Counted from the stretch's first letter, positions 41,063-53,019 are shown. The stretch is 64,000 nt of DNA from Pseudoalteromonas sp. G4 (GCF_028875915.1 NZ_JAPEHW010000013.1:1-64000), one strand, 5' to 3'. The notes: generated from the sequence alone by a model not told the origin. Made by a program: numbers and translations.

Positions 41063-42161
41063 TTAAAGGCCAGATTTCAGGCTGGCTTCGATAAACTTAT
41101 CTAAATCGCCGTCTAATACGGCTTGAGTATTACGGTTTTCAACCCCTGTACGTAAATCTTTGATACGAGAATCATCAAGTACGTAAGAACGAATTTGGCT
41201 ACCCCAGCCAATATCCGATTTTGCATCTTCTTGTGACTGCTTTTCAGCATTCTGTTTATGCATTTCAAGCTCAAACAATTTTGCTTTTAACTGCTTCATC
41301 GCCTGTGCTTTGTTTTTGTGTTGCGAACGGTCATTTTGACACTGCACTACCGTGTTGGTTGGTAAGTGAGTAATACGTACCGCCGATTCTGTACGGTTAA
41401 CGTGCTGACCACCCGCACCCGATGCACGATATACGTCAATACGTAAATCGGCTGGGTTAATATCAATTTCAATATTGTCATCCACCTCAGGATAAACAAA
41501 CGCAGAAGCAAATGATGTATGGCGGCGACCTGTTGAGTCAAACGGGCTTTTACGTACTAAGCGGTGCACACCTGTTTCAGTGCGTAACCAGCCATAAGCG
41601 TACTCACCTGAAACACGAACCGTTGCACCTTTAATACCTGCAACATCACCATCGGTTGCTTCAACTATTTCTGCTTTAAAACCTTTTGCTTCTGCCCAAC
41701 GTAAATACATACGCAGCAGCATATTACACCAGTCTTGTGCTTCAGTGCCGCCTGAACCTGACTGCAGGTCGATATAGGCATCGTTACCATCTTGCTCACC
41801 AGAGAACATACGACGGAATTCAAGCTTATCAAGCTGCTTCATTAATTCTTCGAGTTCAGCCTCAGCTTCTGCAAACGTGTCTTCATCTTCTGCTTCAACA
41901 GCAAGCTCAACTAAGCCTTCAACATCTTCTGCGCCTTGGTCTAAGGTATCAATCGTGTCAACAATCGCTTCTAAGCTCGATTTTTCACGACCTAACGCCT
42001 GCGCTTTTTCTGGTTCATTCCAAACCGCAGAATCTTCTAATTCGGCATTAACTTCTTCTAACCGCTCTTTTTTTAGAGGGTAGTCAAAGATACCCCCTAA
42101 GTTGGTCGGTGCGCTCGCGAATTTCCTTGATTTGATTAATCACAGGATTCACTTCAAACAT
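41063..42161 (-). CDS. prfB: peptide chain release factor 2 (programmed +1 frameshift)
   Basis: RF2 ends translation at UGA and UAA. The gene starts at 42161 and reads 25 codons to an in-frame TGA (42084-42086). A +1 shift at CTT-TGA-C continues into the long frame to give 365 residues, the E. coli length. The shift signal is the canonical one: an internal Shine-Dalgarno-like AGGGGG three bases before CTT TGA C. The stop-recognition motif SPF ([16 protein letters not shown]) and the catalytic GGQ ([15 protein letters not shown]) are present. RF2 thereby regulates its own synthesis. Confidence 0.98.
42083..42101 (-). promoter_or_regulatory. RF2 programmed +1 frameshift site
   Basis: On the minus strand the codons CTT AGG GGG TAT CTT TGA C carry the SD-like AGGGGG, the slippery CTT and the UGA followed by C, a weak termination context. 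The layout is the same as E. coli prfB. Confidence 0.96.
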
Positions 42162-42224
42162 TACATCACTCCAACTGGTGTTTTGCCTTAATTCTTGGCA
42201 ATAATCAAAGGCGGGAATTTTAGC

Positions 42225-42263
42225 AAAAAAAAATGGTTTTGATTAGATTCAAAACCATTTTTT
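42225..42263 (-). terminator. terminator after recJ
   Basis: AAATGGTTTTGA (42231-42242) pairs with TCAAAACCATTT (42249-42260), extended by A and T runs. On the minus strand it lies between the recJ stop and the prfB start, so prfB-lysS is likely a separate unit. Confidence 0.85.
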
Positions 42264-42281
42264 CGCATAAATATTTCTTAT

Positions 42282-44006
42282 CTATGCTAATTGTATTTCA
42301 CTGACCAATAATTGCAGCGAAAACTTACCTCTAAACTCATTAATATCAAGTTGATAGGCTAAACGTACTTTTTCAGCTGCGGTATTTGGCCACGCCCTTA
42401 AATCAACATTAAAGGCAATCGCGTCCACATCTAAACCCGACGCATGGCGCAATACTAATTTTAAATGCTTCTCACCCACCATACGCTGTTGAATAACATA
42501 AAAAACATCGTCAAATAGTGGCTCAGGAAAGCTTTGGCCAAAAGGCCCTGCTTGCTTAAGTTGGTTGGCGAAATTCAAGTTAAAACAATCAGCTGGCAAA
42601 TTACCATCAGTTAATAGCACCGCGTGTTTATCTTCTTCGGCAAGCGTATTTGCTACCTCGTCTGTGTAAATTTGCTTAAAGCGCGCAAAGTCGCTTTCTA
42701 AAATTGATAAACCCGCCGCCATTGCGTGACCGCCAAATTTTAAAATTAAATCGGGGTGTTTGGTTGAAATCGACTCCAACAAATCACGCATATGCAGTCC
42801 TGGTATAGAGCGGCAACTGCCTTTTATTTCACCATTTTCACCCTGTGCAAAAATCACTGTCGGACGGTGATATTGCTCTTTTAAACGACCTGCCAAAATA
42901 CCAATAACACCTTGGTGCCAATCATCTTGATATAAACATACCGCATCTGGAATTTCTTGTGATTGTGACACTAAGCGTTCTAGCACTGCATTAGCTTCAA
43001 CTTGCATACTTTGCTCGATTTCACGGCGTTCTTGGTTTAATCCATCAAGTTCCGCGGCAATGCGTCTTGCCTGATTGCCATCCTGACTTAGTAAACACGC
43101 GATACCTAAACTCATGTCATCTAAGCGCCCTGCCGCATTAAGCCTTGGTGCAATAGCAAAGCCAAAGTCACTGGCTTGCAGGCGATAACTATTTCGGTTG
43201 GCAACCTCAATCAAAGCTAAAATTCCGGGGCGAGTACGACCTGCGCGAATGCGTGCCAAACCTTGGTATACCAAAGTCCGATTATTAGCATCAAGCGGCA
43301 CTACATCGGCTACCGTACCCAGTGCAACAATATCCAAAAGACTCGCCAAATTAGGTTGCGCTAAGCCGAAGTTTTCAAAATAGTTTTGCTCTCGCAACGT
43401 GTGACGAAGTGCCACCAGCAAGTAAAACGCAACACCGCATCCCGCCAATGCTTTTGATGGAAACTGACAATCAAAGCGGTTTGGATTAACAATCGCGTCG
43501 GCGTTAGGAAGCTGTTCACCTTGTAAATGGTGATCAGTAACAATCACTTGAATGCCAGCTTGCTTACAAATTTCAACACCTTGCAAACAGGAAATGCCGT
43601 TATCAACTGTGATAAGAATATCCGGCTTAATTTGCACTACTTGTTCTGCAAGCTGCGGGCTTAAACCATAACCTAAATTAAAACGGTTTGGCACTAAGTA
43701 ATCGACATGTTGAAAGCCAAACATCGGTAGACCTTCCATTAACACCGCAGTACTGGTTGCACCATCAGCATCAAAGTCACCGACGATTAAAATTTTGGCG
43801 TGGTTTTGCAGCCCATTAATCAGAATATTTGCGGCAACATCAATATCTTTCAATAAACGAAAATCAAGTAATGACGCAGCGCCATTATCGAGTTCAGTAT
43901 TGTTTTTGATGCCACGAGAGGCATAAATTTGTTTAATAACAGGGTGAAGCGATGCGTCTAAATAACTGTCGTCAACGCGGGCACGTGTTTGAATTGTTTT
44001 TTGCAT
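42282..44006 (-). CDS. recJ: single-strand-specific 5'-3' exonuclease RecJ
   Basis: RecJ degrades single-stranded DNA 5' to 3' in recombination and mismatch repair. The DHH phosphoesterase motifs are intact: DFDADGATST (~78), VTDHHLQGEQLPNADAIVNP (~155) and the DHHA1 glycine-rich GGHAMAAGLS (~425). The 574 residues match E. coli (577). It lies downstream of dsbC as in E. coli, with a hairpin in the gap. Confidence 0.97.
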   Translation of the reverse strand: MQKTIQTRARVDDSYLDASLHPVIKQIYASRGIKNNTELDNGAASLLDFRLLKDIDVAANILINGLQNHAKILIVGDFDADGATSTAVLMEGLPMFGFQHVDYLVPNRFNLGYGLSPQLAEQVVQIKPDILITVDNGISCLQGVEICKQAGIQVIVTDHHLQGEQLPNADAIVNPNRFDCQFPSKALAGCGVAFYLLVALRHTLREQNYFENFGLAQPNLASLLDIVALGTVADVVPLDANNRTLVYQGLARIRAGRTRPGILALIEVANRNSYRLQASDFGFAIAPRLNAAGRLDDMSLGIACLLSQDGNQARRIAAELDGLNQERREIEQSMQVEANAVLERLVSQSQEIPDAVCLYQDDWHQGVIGILAGRLKEQYHRPTVIFAQGENGEIKGSCRSIPGLHMRDLLESISTKHPDLILKFGGHAMAAGLSILESDFARFKQIYTDEVANTLAEEDKHAVLLTDGNLPADCFNLNFANQLKQAGPFGQSFPEPLFDDVFYVIQQRMVGEKHLKLVLRHASGLDVDAIAFNVDLRAWPNTAAEKVRLAYQLDINEFRGKFSLQLLVSEIQLA

Positions 44007-44031
44007 GAACCGTTTTTAATAATCTGAGACT

Positions 44032-44052
44032 AAAAAGGGCCTTAACGGCCCT
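44032..44052 (-). terminator. hairpin terminator/attenuator between dsbC and recJ
   Basis: AGGGCC (44036-44041) pairs with GGCCCT (44047-44052), loop TTAAC on the plus strand. TTTTT follows on the minus strand. With recJ starting 26 bp beyond, it may only attenuate. Confidence 0.7.
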
Positions 44053-44071
44053 ATTTCACAAACTGGTTAGG

Positions 44072-44806
44072 TTACCCTTTTGTACTACTTTCAAGAATTT
44101 GCTTTAACTGAGCCGCTGGCTGGTAACCAGGAATAAGCGTGCCATCTTCAAGGATGATAGCTGGCGTACCCGTAATACCAAAACTTTGACCCATTTCAAA
44201 TTGCTCTTTCACTGGTGCATCACATGCAGCTACATCCACTACATCATCACCTGCTTTTGCATCAGTAAGTGCTTTGGCCGCATCTTTTGCACACCAAATG
44301 TCTTGTAAGTCATCAAAACCTTTACTTGGTATACCGGCACGTGGATAAGCAAGATATTGCACCGTAATGCCTGCATCAAGATAATCATCCAGCTCGCGGT
44401 GTAATTTACGACAATAACCACAAGTAATATCAGTAAAAATCGTTACTTTATGTTTTTCGTTTTTAGCTGGGTAAACGATCATCGAGTCTGCAAATTGCTT
44501 AACGCCTTCTTTACGCAAATTACCCAGTGCAACTTCCGTTAGGTTTTCTTTATTTTCTAAATCAAGTAACGTTCCTTGCAGTAAATACTTACCATCAGCC
44601 GTGCTGTATAACACGCCGCGATTGGTTAATACTTCATACAAACCTTTTACAGGTGTTTCTGCTACACCACTTGCTTGTAGACCGATTTTTTCAAATTCCG
44701 CTATGATTTTCGCTTCGATTGGATCAACACTCGCTGCTGCGACACCATTTGCTGAAATATTAAATGCCGCACTCAACAAAGCAGCTGCGATTGCTAGTTT
44801 TTTCAT
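44072..44806 (-). CDS. dsbC: thiol:disulfide interchange protein DsbC
   Basis: DsbC is the periplasmic disulfide isomerase kept reduced by DsbD. The 244 residues start with a signal peptide (cleavage near FNISANG, ~20). An N-terminal dimerisation domain follows (~22-85), then the thioredoxin-like domain with the active site TDITCGYCRKLHREL and the cis-Pro loop GITGTPAIIL. It lies between xerD and recJ, as in E. coli. Confidence 0.96.
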   Translation of the reverse strand: MKKLAIAAALLSAAFNISANGVAAASVDPIEAKIIAEFEKIGLQASGVAETPVKGLYEVLTNRGVLYSTADGKYLLQGTLLDLENKENLTEVALGNLRKEGVKQFADSMIVYPAKNEKHKVTIFTDITCGYCRKLHRELDDYLDAGITVQYLAYPRAGIPSKGFDDLQDIWCAKDAAKALTDAKAGDDVVDVAACDAPVKEQFEMGQSFGITGTPAIILEDGTLIPGYQPAAQLKQILESSTKG

Positions 44807-44884
44807 TTGCTATCTCTTTTTTAAATACTGGGGCTTATAAATATTTAGACCGTATTAAGCCACATAAAATTCCGTATTTTGTCA

Positions 44885-45790
44885 TCAAGCTCTTGGATGA
44901 TGCGTCTGATGAATGGATTTTAACCTTTCTTTTGCTACATGAGTATAAATCTGTGTGGTCGATAAGTCACTATGACCTAACATCATTTGTACAACACGTA
45001 AATCAGCACCATGATTGATCAAATGTGTGGCAAATGCATGACGTAAAGTATGCGGTGATAATTCACTCTGAATATTCGCGACGATAGCATAGTGTTTAAT
45101 GCGATGCCAAAAGGTCTGCCGCGTCATGCCAATGCCGCGTTTTGACGGAAAAACAAAATCAGTCGCGTGTTTGATTAATTGCGGACGTGCCAGCTTAATA
45201 AACGCTTCAATATACTCAAGCGCCACTTCACCCATTGGAACTAAACGCTCTTTATTTCCTTTACCTTTAACAAATACCACAGCTTGGCGCAGATTGATTT
45301 GCTCCATACGCAGTCCAACTAATTCACTTACGCGAAGCCCTGTTGCATATAACAGTTCAAGCATGGCTTTATCTCTTAGCTCAATGGGCTCTTCGAGATT
45401 TGGCGCATCAAGCAAGGCTTCAACTTCTTGTTCTGTTAAGGTTTTAGGTAATGACTGGCCTAGTTTTGGCTGTTCAATATGGGCAAGCGGTGAGCTAGAG
45501 AGCTTTTTCAAGCCAATAAAATACAAATAAAAGCGTTTTAACGCACTTTGCGCACGAGCGGTGCTGCGCGCTGTAAACCCATTTTCTCGGCGGTATGCTA
45601 AATAATCGAAAATAATGCTTTCATCAACATCAAAAAGCGATGTTTTCGCAATAAAAATCGCAAACTTATTTAAGTCACTACGATAAGCCGCCAAGGTATT
45701 TTCACTTAAACCTTGCTCAAGCCATAGAGCATCTAAAAACTGCTCAATCTTTTGACTATTTTCAACACTTGGGGTTTGTTTTTCTGTCAA
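44885..45790 (-). CDS. xerD: tyrosine recombinase XerD
   Basis: XerD with XerC resolves chromosome dimers at dif. The 301 residues have the SAM-like N-terminal domain (~12-100) and the catalytic domain with Arg in ATGLRVSELVGLR, HTLRHAFATHLINHG, LGHSDLSTTQIY and the nucleophile Tyr282. It is housekeeping XerD rather than a mobile-element integrase, given the xerD-dsbC-recJ order and the divergent fldB. Confidence 0.96.
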   Translation of the reverse strand: MTEKQTPSVENSQKIEQFLDALWLEQGLSENTLAAYRSDLNKFAIFIAKTSLFDVDESIIFDYLAYRRENGFTARSTARAQSALKRFYLYFIGLKKLSSSPLAHIEQPKLGQSLPKTLTEQEVEALLDAPNLEEPIELRDKAMLELLYATGLRVSELVGLRMEQINLRQAVVFVKGKGNKERLVPMGEVALEYIEAFIKLARPQLIKHATDFVFPSKRGIGMTRQTFWHRIKHYAIVANIQSELSPHTLRHAFATHLINHGADLRVVQMMLGHSDLSTTQIYTHVAKERLKSIHQTHHPRA

Positions 45791-45863
45791 TGTATTAATA
45801 ACACATAGGTTAAGGTAAACTAGCGCCTATCATATCAAGCTCTCGGCAACGCACAAATTTAAT

Positions 45864-46442
45864 ATGAAAATTGGTTTATTTTTTGGCTCTACAACCTGTT
45901 ACACCGAAATGGCTGCAGAAAAAATTCAGCAAATTATCGGTGAAGACATCATTTCACTTCACAATATTAAAGACGAGTCACTGAAAAACGCTGAAGAATT
46001 CGATTTCTTAATATTTGGTATTTCTACTTGGGACTTTGGCGAGTTACAAGAAGATTGGGAATCAATTTGGGACGATATTGAGTCGGTTAACCTAAGCGGT
46101 AAAACCATTGCCCTTTTTGGCATGGGCGATCAGCAAGGCTATGGCCAATGGTTTCAAGATGCGTTAGGCATGCTGCACGACAAAATTAAACCACAAGGCG
46201 TGACCTTTTTAGGCTACTGGCCTAATTCAGATGATTACGAATTTGAAGCATCAAAAGCATTAACCGAAGATGGCACACAATTTGTTGGCTTGGCACTTGA
46301 TGAAGACAGCCAATACGAGAAAAGTGATGAGCGCATTGCTACTTGGGTTGAACAAGTGATGACAGAATACGCTGAAACGCGGTATATACGCTGTGCTGTA
46401 CTCCCCATTCTCAGCATGAATAATCAATTCTTCTTCAACTAG
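45864..46442 (+). CDS. fldB: flavodoxin FldB with a read-through C-terminus
   Basis: A long-chain flavodoxin (FMN electron carrier). The N-terminal phosphate loop [19 protein letters not shown] and the flavin-contacting [14 protein letters not shown] region are intact. FldB of E. coli has 173 residues. Here family-like sequence runs to about residue 172 ([14 protein letters not shown]), then 20 residues (to ...NNQFFFN) are the antisense of the convergent trmN6. The normal stop and the spacer appear lost. It is divergent from xerD, the conserved position. Confidence 0.9.
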   Translation: MKIGLFFGSTTCYTEMAAEKIQQIIGEDIISLHNIKDESLKNAEEFDFLIFGISTWDFGELQEDWESIWDDIESVNLSGKTIALFGMGDQQGYGQWFQDALGMLHDKIKPQGVTFLGYWPNSDDYEFEASKALTEDGTQFVGLALDEDSQYEKSDERIATWVEQVMTEYAETRYIRCAVLPILSMNNQFFFN

Positions 46443-47054
46443 CGTTTGCAACTCATCATTATGCGCTAAACACAACAATACGCGTTTTGCTGCTTTCTTT
46501 TTACTAGTAAATACCCACAGCTTTTTTGTAATTTTCAAATTAGCGTTATCTGCGGCATTTTCAAATCGGCTTAACTCGGTTGTTGGTAATACCACACAAA
46601 ATCGTCCCTTTTCGCTTAATAAACTTGCCGCTTTAGCACATAAACTGTCAAACGATAAACCATCCGTATGGCGCGCCGTCATTCGCTGTGCATTATCGCT
46701 TTTCAGTGAATCATTAAAAAATGGCGGGTTTGAAACAATCAAATCAAACGCTGTATTTGCTTGAAATTCTTTGATGTCACCTTGACACAAATTTAGGTCT
46801 TGCCAAGGAGAAGCTGAAATATTCTCTTTCGCTTGTAAAAATGCATCATTATCAATTTCAACAGCTGTGATAACTAAACTAGGCGCACGCTGCTTAAGCA
46901 TTAAGGCAATTAGCCCCGTACCTGTGCCAATATCTAATGCTTTATTTGCGCCTTCAAGAGGTGCCCAAGCGCCCAGCAAAATACCATCAGTGCCGACTTT
47001 CATCGCACATTTATCGTGGTTAATATGAAACTGCTTAAACGTAAAACCCGACAT
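46260..47054 (-). CDS. trmN6: tRNA1(Val) (adenine(37)-N6)-methyltransferase TrmN6 with an altered C-terminus
   Basis: TrmN6 (YfiC) methylates A37 of tRNA1-Val with SAM. Motif [16 protein letters not shown] (~38) and the N6-adenine motif [15 protein letters not shown] (~105) are intact. Family-like sequence runs to Tyr223 (ENGEYSTAY). The last ~41 residues are the antisense of fldB, replacing the expected short end of the RELTxDFYL type (family end from memory). The two convergent genes overlap by 183 bp. It is divergent from srmB across 76 bp, as in E. coli. Confidence 0.88.
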   Translation of the reverse strand: MSGFTFKQFHINHDKCAMKVGTDGILLGAWAPLEGANKALDIGTGTGLIALMLKQRAPSLVITAVEIDNDAFLQAKENISASPWQDLNLCQGDIKEFQANTAFDLIVSNPPFFNDSLKSDNAQRMTARHTDGLSFDSLCAKAASLLSEKGRFCVVLPTTELSRFENAADNANLKITKKLWVFTSKKKAAKRVLLCLAHNDELQTLVEEELIIHAENGEYSTAYIPRFSVFCHHLFNPSSNALITFLVLAVFIKCQANKLCAIFG

Positions 47055-47093
47055 TGCGGTAAAATGCCCTCTGCCCTATTGCCTGATTCGGTG

Positions 47094-47099
47094 TATAAT
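47094..47099 (+). promoter_or_regulatory. -10 element upstream of srmB
   Basis: A perfect TATAAT, preceded directly by TG, lies 31 bp before the srmB ATG. No good -35 is visible at 16-18 bp, so the promoter is tentative. Confidence 0.4.
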
Positions 47100-47130
47100 A
47101 CAGCTAATTTTCCTTTATGTTTATTTCCTT

Positions 47131-48360
47131 ATGCACTTTGCTGACCTAGATCTTGATCCCAAATTATTAAACGCCATTGAAAAAATGGGTTTTGATAAAC
47201 CAACTAGCATTCAATCGCTCGCAATTCCTGCAGCAATGAAAGGTCGTGATATTTTAGCAAGTTCACCAACCGGTACTGGTAAAACCGCCGCGTTTTTACT
47301 TGGTTCAATGCAATACCTAATTGATTTCCCAAGACGTAATCCAGGTTTTGCGCGCGTACTTATTATGACACCAACACGTGAACTCGCCTATCAAGTGTAT
47401 GAACAAGCAAATGCCCTTGCAGCGCAAACTCACCTTAAAATTGGTGTAGTAACCGGTGGTATTAACTACGGTAGTCATAAAGAAATTTTTGAAAAAAATA
47501 ATGACATCCTTATCGCAACACCTGGACGTTTAATGGATTATCTAAATTCAGAAAACTTCCACGCAGAAGATGTTGAAGTACTTATTCTTGATGAAGCCGA
47601 CCGCATGTTAGACATGGGTTTTCGTAAAGAAATGCTACGTATTTGCGACGAAGCTAAAAACCGTAAACAATGCTTTTTATTCTCAGCAACACTAGAAGGT
47701 GATAGTGTTGAGCTATTTGCAGAGCGTATTCTAGATGACCCTGCACTACTAGAAGCAACCCCATCACGCCGCGAAAAAGGCAAAATCCATCAGTGGGTGC
47801 ATTTATCAGATAACCGCGAACATAAAGTGGAACAACTTGAAGCGATTTTAAAATCGGAAGAAGTTGAAAAGGCCATTGTGTTCGTTAAAACACGTGAACG
47901 TTTAGAGCAGCTAGTTGGCGAGTTATTCGCGAAAGACATTAAAACCACGTGGCTGCGTGGTGAAATGCCTCAGGATAAACGTTTAGCCGCACTAAAAAGC
48001 TTTGATACCGGCCGCACAAACGTATTAATTGCAACAGACGTTGCCGCGCGTGGTATTGATGTAGCTGATATTAGCCACGTAATTAACTTTGATATGCCAC
48101 GCACCGCCGATATTTATGTTCACCGTATTGGCCGCACAGGCCGTGCCGGTAAAAAAGGCACCGCAATTTCATTTATTGAAGCTCATGACGTGGAAATTTT
48201 GGCAAAAGTTGAGCGCTACACCGAGCAAAAACTTAAACGCCGTACAATTAAAGGCCTAGAGCCAAAACACAAAGAAGCTAAACTACCGGCGAAAAAGAAA
48301 AAAGATCCGGAGAAAATGAAGGCGAAAAAGAAAGCCAAGAAAAAAGCGAAAAAGAAGTAA
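47131..48360 (+). CDS. srmB: ATP-dependent RNA helicase SrmB
   Basis: A DEAD-box helicase acting in early 50S ribosome assembly. Over 409 residues it shows the Q motif (FDKPTSIQSLAIPA), motif I (ASSPTGTGKT), Ia (PTRELAYQVYE), DEAD (LDEADRMLDMG), SAT (FSATLEGD) and motif VI (HRIGRTGRAG). A lysine-rich RNA-binding tail follows (~385-409). Choosing SrmB over other DEAD-box proteins rests on the adjacent trmN6 and the short tail. Confidence 0.92.
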   Translation: MHFADLDLDPKLLNAIEKMGFDKPTSIQSLAIPAAMKGRDILASSPTGTGKTAAFLLGSMQYLIDFPRRNPGFARVLIMTPTRELAYQVYEQANALAAQTHLKIGVVTGGINYGSHKEIFEKNNDILIATPGRLMDYLNSENFHAEDVEVLILDEADRMLDMGFRKEMLRICDEAKNRKQCFLFSATLEGDSVELFAERILDDPALLEATPSRREKGKIHQWVHLSDNREHKVEQLEAILKSEEVEKAIVFVKTRERLEQLVGELFAKDIKTTWLRGEMPQDKRLAALKSFDTGRTNVLIATDVAARGIDVADISHVINFDMPRTADIYVHRIGRTGRAGKKGTAISFIEAHDVEILAKVERYTEQKLKRRTIKGLEPKHKEAKLPAKKKKDPEKMKAKKKAKKKAKKK

Positions 48361-48369
48361 ATTAATTAC

Positions 48370-48400
48370 GCGGTGTTAATTTATTACACCGCATTATATT
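48370..48400 (+). terminator. srmB terminator
   Basis: GCGGTGT (48370-48376) pairs with ACACCGC (48386-48392), a 7-bp stem with a 9-bp AT loop. The interrupted T tract ATTATATTTT follows. Confidence 0.65.
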
Positions 48401-48413
48401 TTCCCATTTTAGA

Positions 48414-49349
48414 ATGCTGACTAATTTAAAAATCTATACTGTTCCTTTGCTTGTAAGTTTATCGCTGCTTATAAGTACAGTTACTTTTGCAGCCGAAACT
48501 TACAGTGATCACGAGGAGTTTTGTCAATCTCGTTCGTTTGAAAAGTGTGATTTATATCTAAAAGACACACTAGCGAGTATAAACCCCTACAGCAACCAAT
48601 GGTATAAAATCAGCTCGTATCAACTCGATTTTTACTACGATCACCAGTTGTTTTCAGAAACATTGAAAATTACTTCGCCATTGCTAGAAAAATCTGAGTT
48701 ACCTAGCGTCTTTAAAGCGCAAATCTATTTTTACCACGCTAAAGCATTGAACTATACCGGCCAGAAGTTACAGGCTAAAGAAGTTGCATTTAAAACCAAG
48801 GAGATTCTGAAAGAACATTTTGATGCCTTTCAAGATCCTTACCGTATTGTTGAAATAGCCAACCTATACCATGTATTTGGTGACCCTGAAAATGCACTAA
48901 AACTGCTCCAAAAAACTCAGCATCAATTTGCTAAACGACAAGATCCGCATTTTAATTTTGAGTTGTACGGTAATCTTGCACAAACTTATATCGCATTGGG
49001 TGATTTAGATAAACAAGCATTAGCGTGGCAAAATGCTCTTTATGCGGCTAATCAAACAAATGATCCACAAAAGATAAAAATAGCTTATGGTGGTTTGGCC
49101 TTTAGCCAAAAAGCAAACAAAGACTTTCAAGGTGCTTATAATAACTACCTCAAAGCACTATCAATAAAAGCCCCCAAACAAAATCAAGCAAGCTTTGCGA
49201 GATTACAAATAAATTTAGCTGAAATGGGTCTAGCACTTAAAAATAAAAAGCTCGCAATGGATCACTTTAAAAAAATATTACCCCAAAGTGTGCCTAGACT
49301 GCACAAAGAGCGATATTTACAATTGCAAACTAAACTTCAAATTGAATAA
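48414..49349 (+). CDS. secreted TPR protein (paralogue 1)
   Basis: Not a named gene. The 311 residues have a signal peptide (cleavage near TFAAET, ~27), then a conserved-looking Cys pair (FCQSRSFEKC), then helical repeats of TPR character (~60-300: AKALNYTGQKLQAKEVAFKT, YGNLAQTYIALGDLDKQALA). It is clearly related to the 309-residue protein at 53020-53949. Both share F/VC-x7/8-C, a DWY/QWYxIS/T segment, EIANLxxVFGDxxxAxK and ELYGNLA/EIYGNLA. Probably periplasmic. It ends 3 bp from the convergent ada with no terminator between. Confidence 0.75.
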   Translation: MLTNLKIYTVPLLVSLSLLISTVTFAAETYSDHEEFCQSRSFEKCDLYLKDTLASINPYSNQWYKISSYQLDFYYDHQLFSETLKITSPLLEKSELPSVFKAQIYFYHAKALNYTGQKLQAKEVAFKTKEILKEHFDAFQDPYRIVEIANLYHVFGDPENALKLLQKTQHQFAKRQDPHFNFELYGNLAQTYIALGDLDKQALAWQNALYAANQTNDPQKIKIAYGGLAFSQKANKDFQGAYNNYLKALSIKAPKQNQASFARLQINLAEMGLALKNKKLAMDHFKKILPQSVPRLHKERYLQLQTKLQIE

Positions 49350-49352
49350 AAC

Positions 49353-50420
49353 TTAGGCTCTTATTGCACCTTCATGGCGTAATAACCACGCCTTTCGCTC
49401 TAAGCCTCCACCGTAACCAGTCAGTGACCCATCTTTACCAATCACCCGGTGACACGGGACAATAATCGCAACCCGGTTCATACCATTTGCGGTTGCCACA
49501 GCACGCACTGCTTTGGCGTTATTCAGTGCAGAAGCTTGTTCTGAATAACTACGTGTTTCGCCAAATGGAATGGTTTGCAGGCCTTGCCATACCCCTTGCT
49601 GGAATTCAGTGCCTGGCAGTTCAAGTGCTACACTAAACTCTTTACGCGTGCCTGCAAAATATTCATTTAACTCTGACTTACACAGCTTAATGTGATCATT
49701 CTCGCCTTGTAAAATCAACGCATTTAGACGCTTTTGTAAATCGTTGAATTCCGTTTCAAGCATTCGCCTATCAACAAACTCAACTAAGCATACACCATTA
49801 CTAGTTGCGCAAATAAACATCGGGCCAATCGGTGTAGTGTGACGCGCAATTAAGATAACTTGCTTATCTTTACTTTTACTCGGATTAAGGCCTGTGGCTT
49901 TTTTAAATGTATAGGCAAAGCCACTTAACGAGTTAAAACCTGAATCAAGCGCCGAATCAATTAGCTGTTTGCCATTTTGAATTTCCTGATAAGCAGTGTT
50001 AATGCGAACCATGCGCTGATACGCTTGAAACGTCATGCCATAGTGTTTTTTAAACCAACGCCTTACCAGCTCAGGCTGTATTCCAGCCTCTTTTAAATGG
50101 TAGTCTGAAAGCTTTTCTTGGCCTTTTTGCGCTAGCAATTTTAATGCTGTAGCAACTGGCTCTGGCATTGAGTGGGCATTTTGTGTTGGCTTACACACTT
50201 TGCACGGGCGAAAGCCCGCATCAAGGGCATCTTTTACCTCTGAGCAAAATTCAACATTTTCTTTTTTTGGTTTGCGTGCACTGCAAGTCGCGATACAAAA
50301 AATCTGCGTGCTGGTAACACAGGCATAAAAACAGCCAAGATATTGACTGTTTTTATCTACCAATGCTTGGTAATACTCGTTAATTTTTTCAGGTTGGGTA
50401 ATTTTCATAAAGCCAATCAT
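49353..50420 (-). CDS. ada: bifunctional DNA-alkylation regulator/repair protein Ada
   Basis: Ada removes methyl groups from phosphotriesters (N-terminal zinc Cys) and from O6-methylguanine (C-terminal Cys) and activates alkylation-repair genes. The 355 residues match E. coli (354). The zinc domain has cysteines in IFCIATCSARKP and RPCKVCKP. An AraC-type HTH follows (~100-180, VRRWFKKHYGMTFQAYQRMVR), then the methyltransferase domain with IIVPCHRVIGKDGSLTGYGGG. A second in-frame ATG at 50408 is an equally good start. Confidence 0.95.
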   Translation of the reverse strand: MIGFMKITQPEKINEYYQALVDKNSQYLGCFYACVTSTQIFCIATCSARKPKKENVEFCSEVKDALDAGFRPCKVCKPTQNAHSMPEPVATALKLLAQKGQEKLSDYHLKEAGIQPELVRRWFKKHYGMTFQAYQRMVRINTAYQEIQNGKQLIDSALDSGFNSLSGFAYTFKKATGLNPSKSKDKQVILIARHTTPIGPMFICATSNGVCLVEFVDRRMLETEFNDLQKRLNALILQGENDHIKLCKSELNEYFAGTRKEFSVALELPGTEFQQGVWQGLQTIPFGETRSYSEQASALNNAKAVRAVATANGMNRVAIIVPCHRVIGKDGSLTGYGGGLERKAWLLRHEGAIRA

Positions 50421-50488
50421 TTGGTGATTTTAGCCAAGCGTAACCAAGGCTAACATTTCACTCAACCGAAAACTGAACAAGTATATTT

Positions 50489-52856
<2,368 letters not shown>

Positions 52857-53019
52857 TTAACAGTTTAAATTTTGTATACATTATCCACAACATACTTTAA
52901 AAAACAATTCTGGACAAATGCACTACTATCTCAAGTAAAAATCAATTGAATTGCGTGACAGTACTTCCTAGAATGAAGCTGACGCCAAAATAATGGCGAG
53001 TAAATAAATTATAAAAATA

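Noticed and set aside
42084-42161. Short 25-codon frame upstream of the long prfB frame, considered as a leader peptide or a broken gene
   Set aside because: The sequence is the canonical RF2 programmed frameshift and the first 25 codons encode the normal N-terminus.
44885-45790. Tyrosine recombinase considered as an integrase marking a mobile element
   Set aside because: Length, motifs and the xerD-dsbC-recJ/fldB neighbourhood show housekeeping XerD. No attachment repeats or cargo were found.
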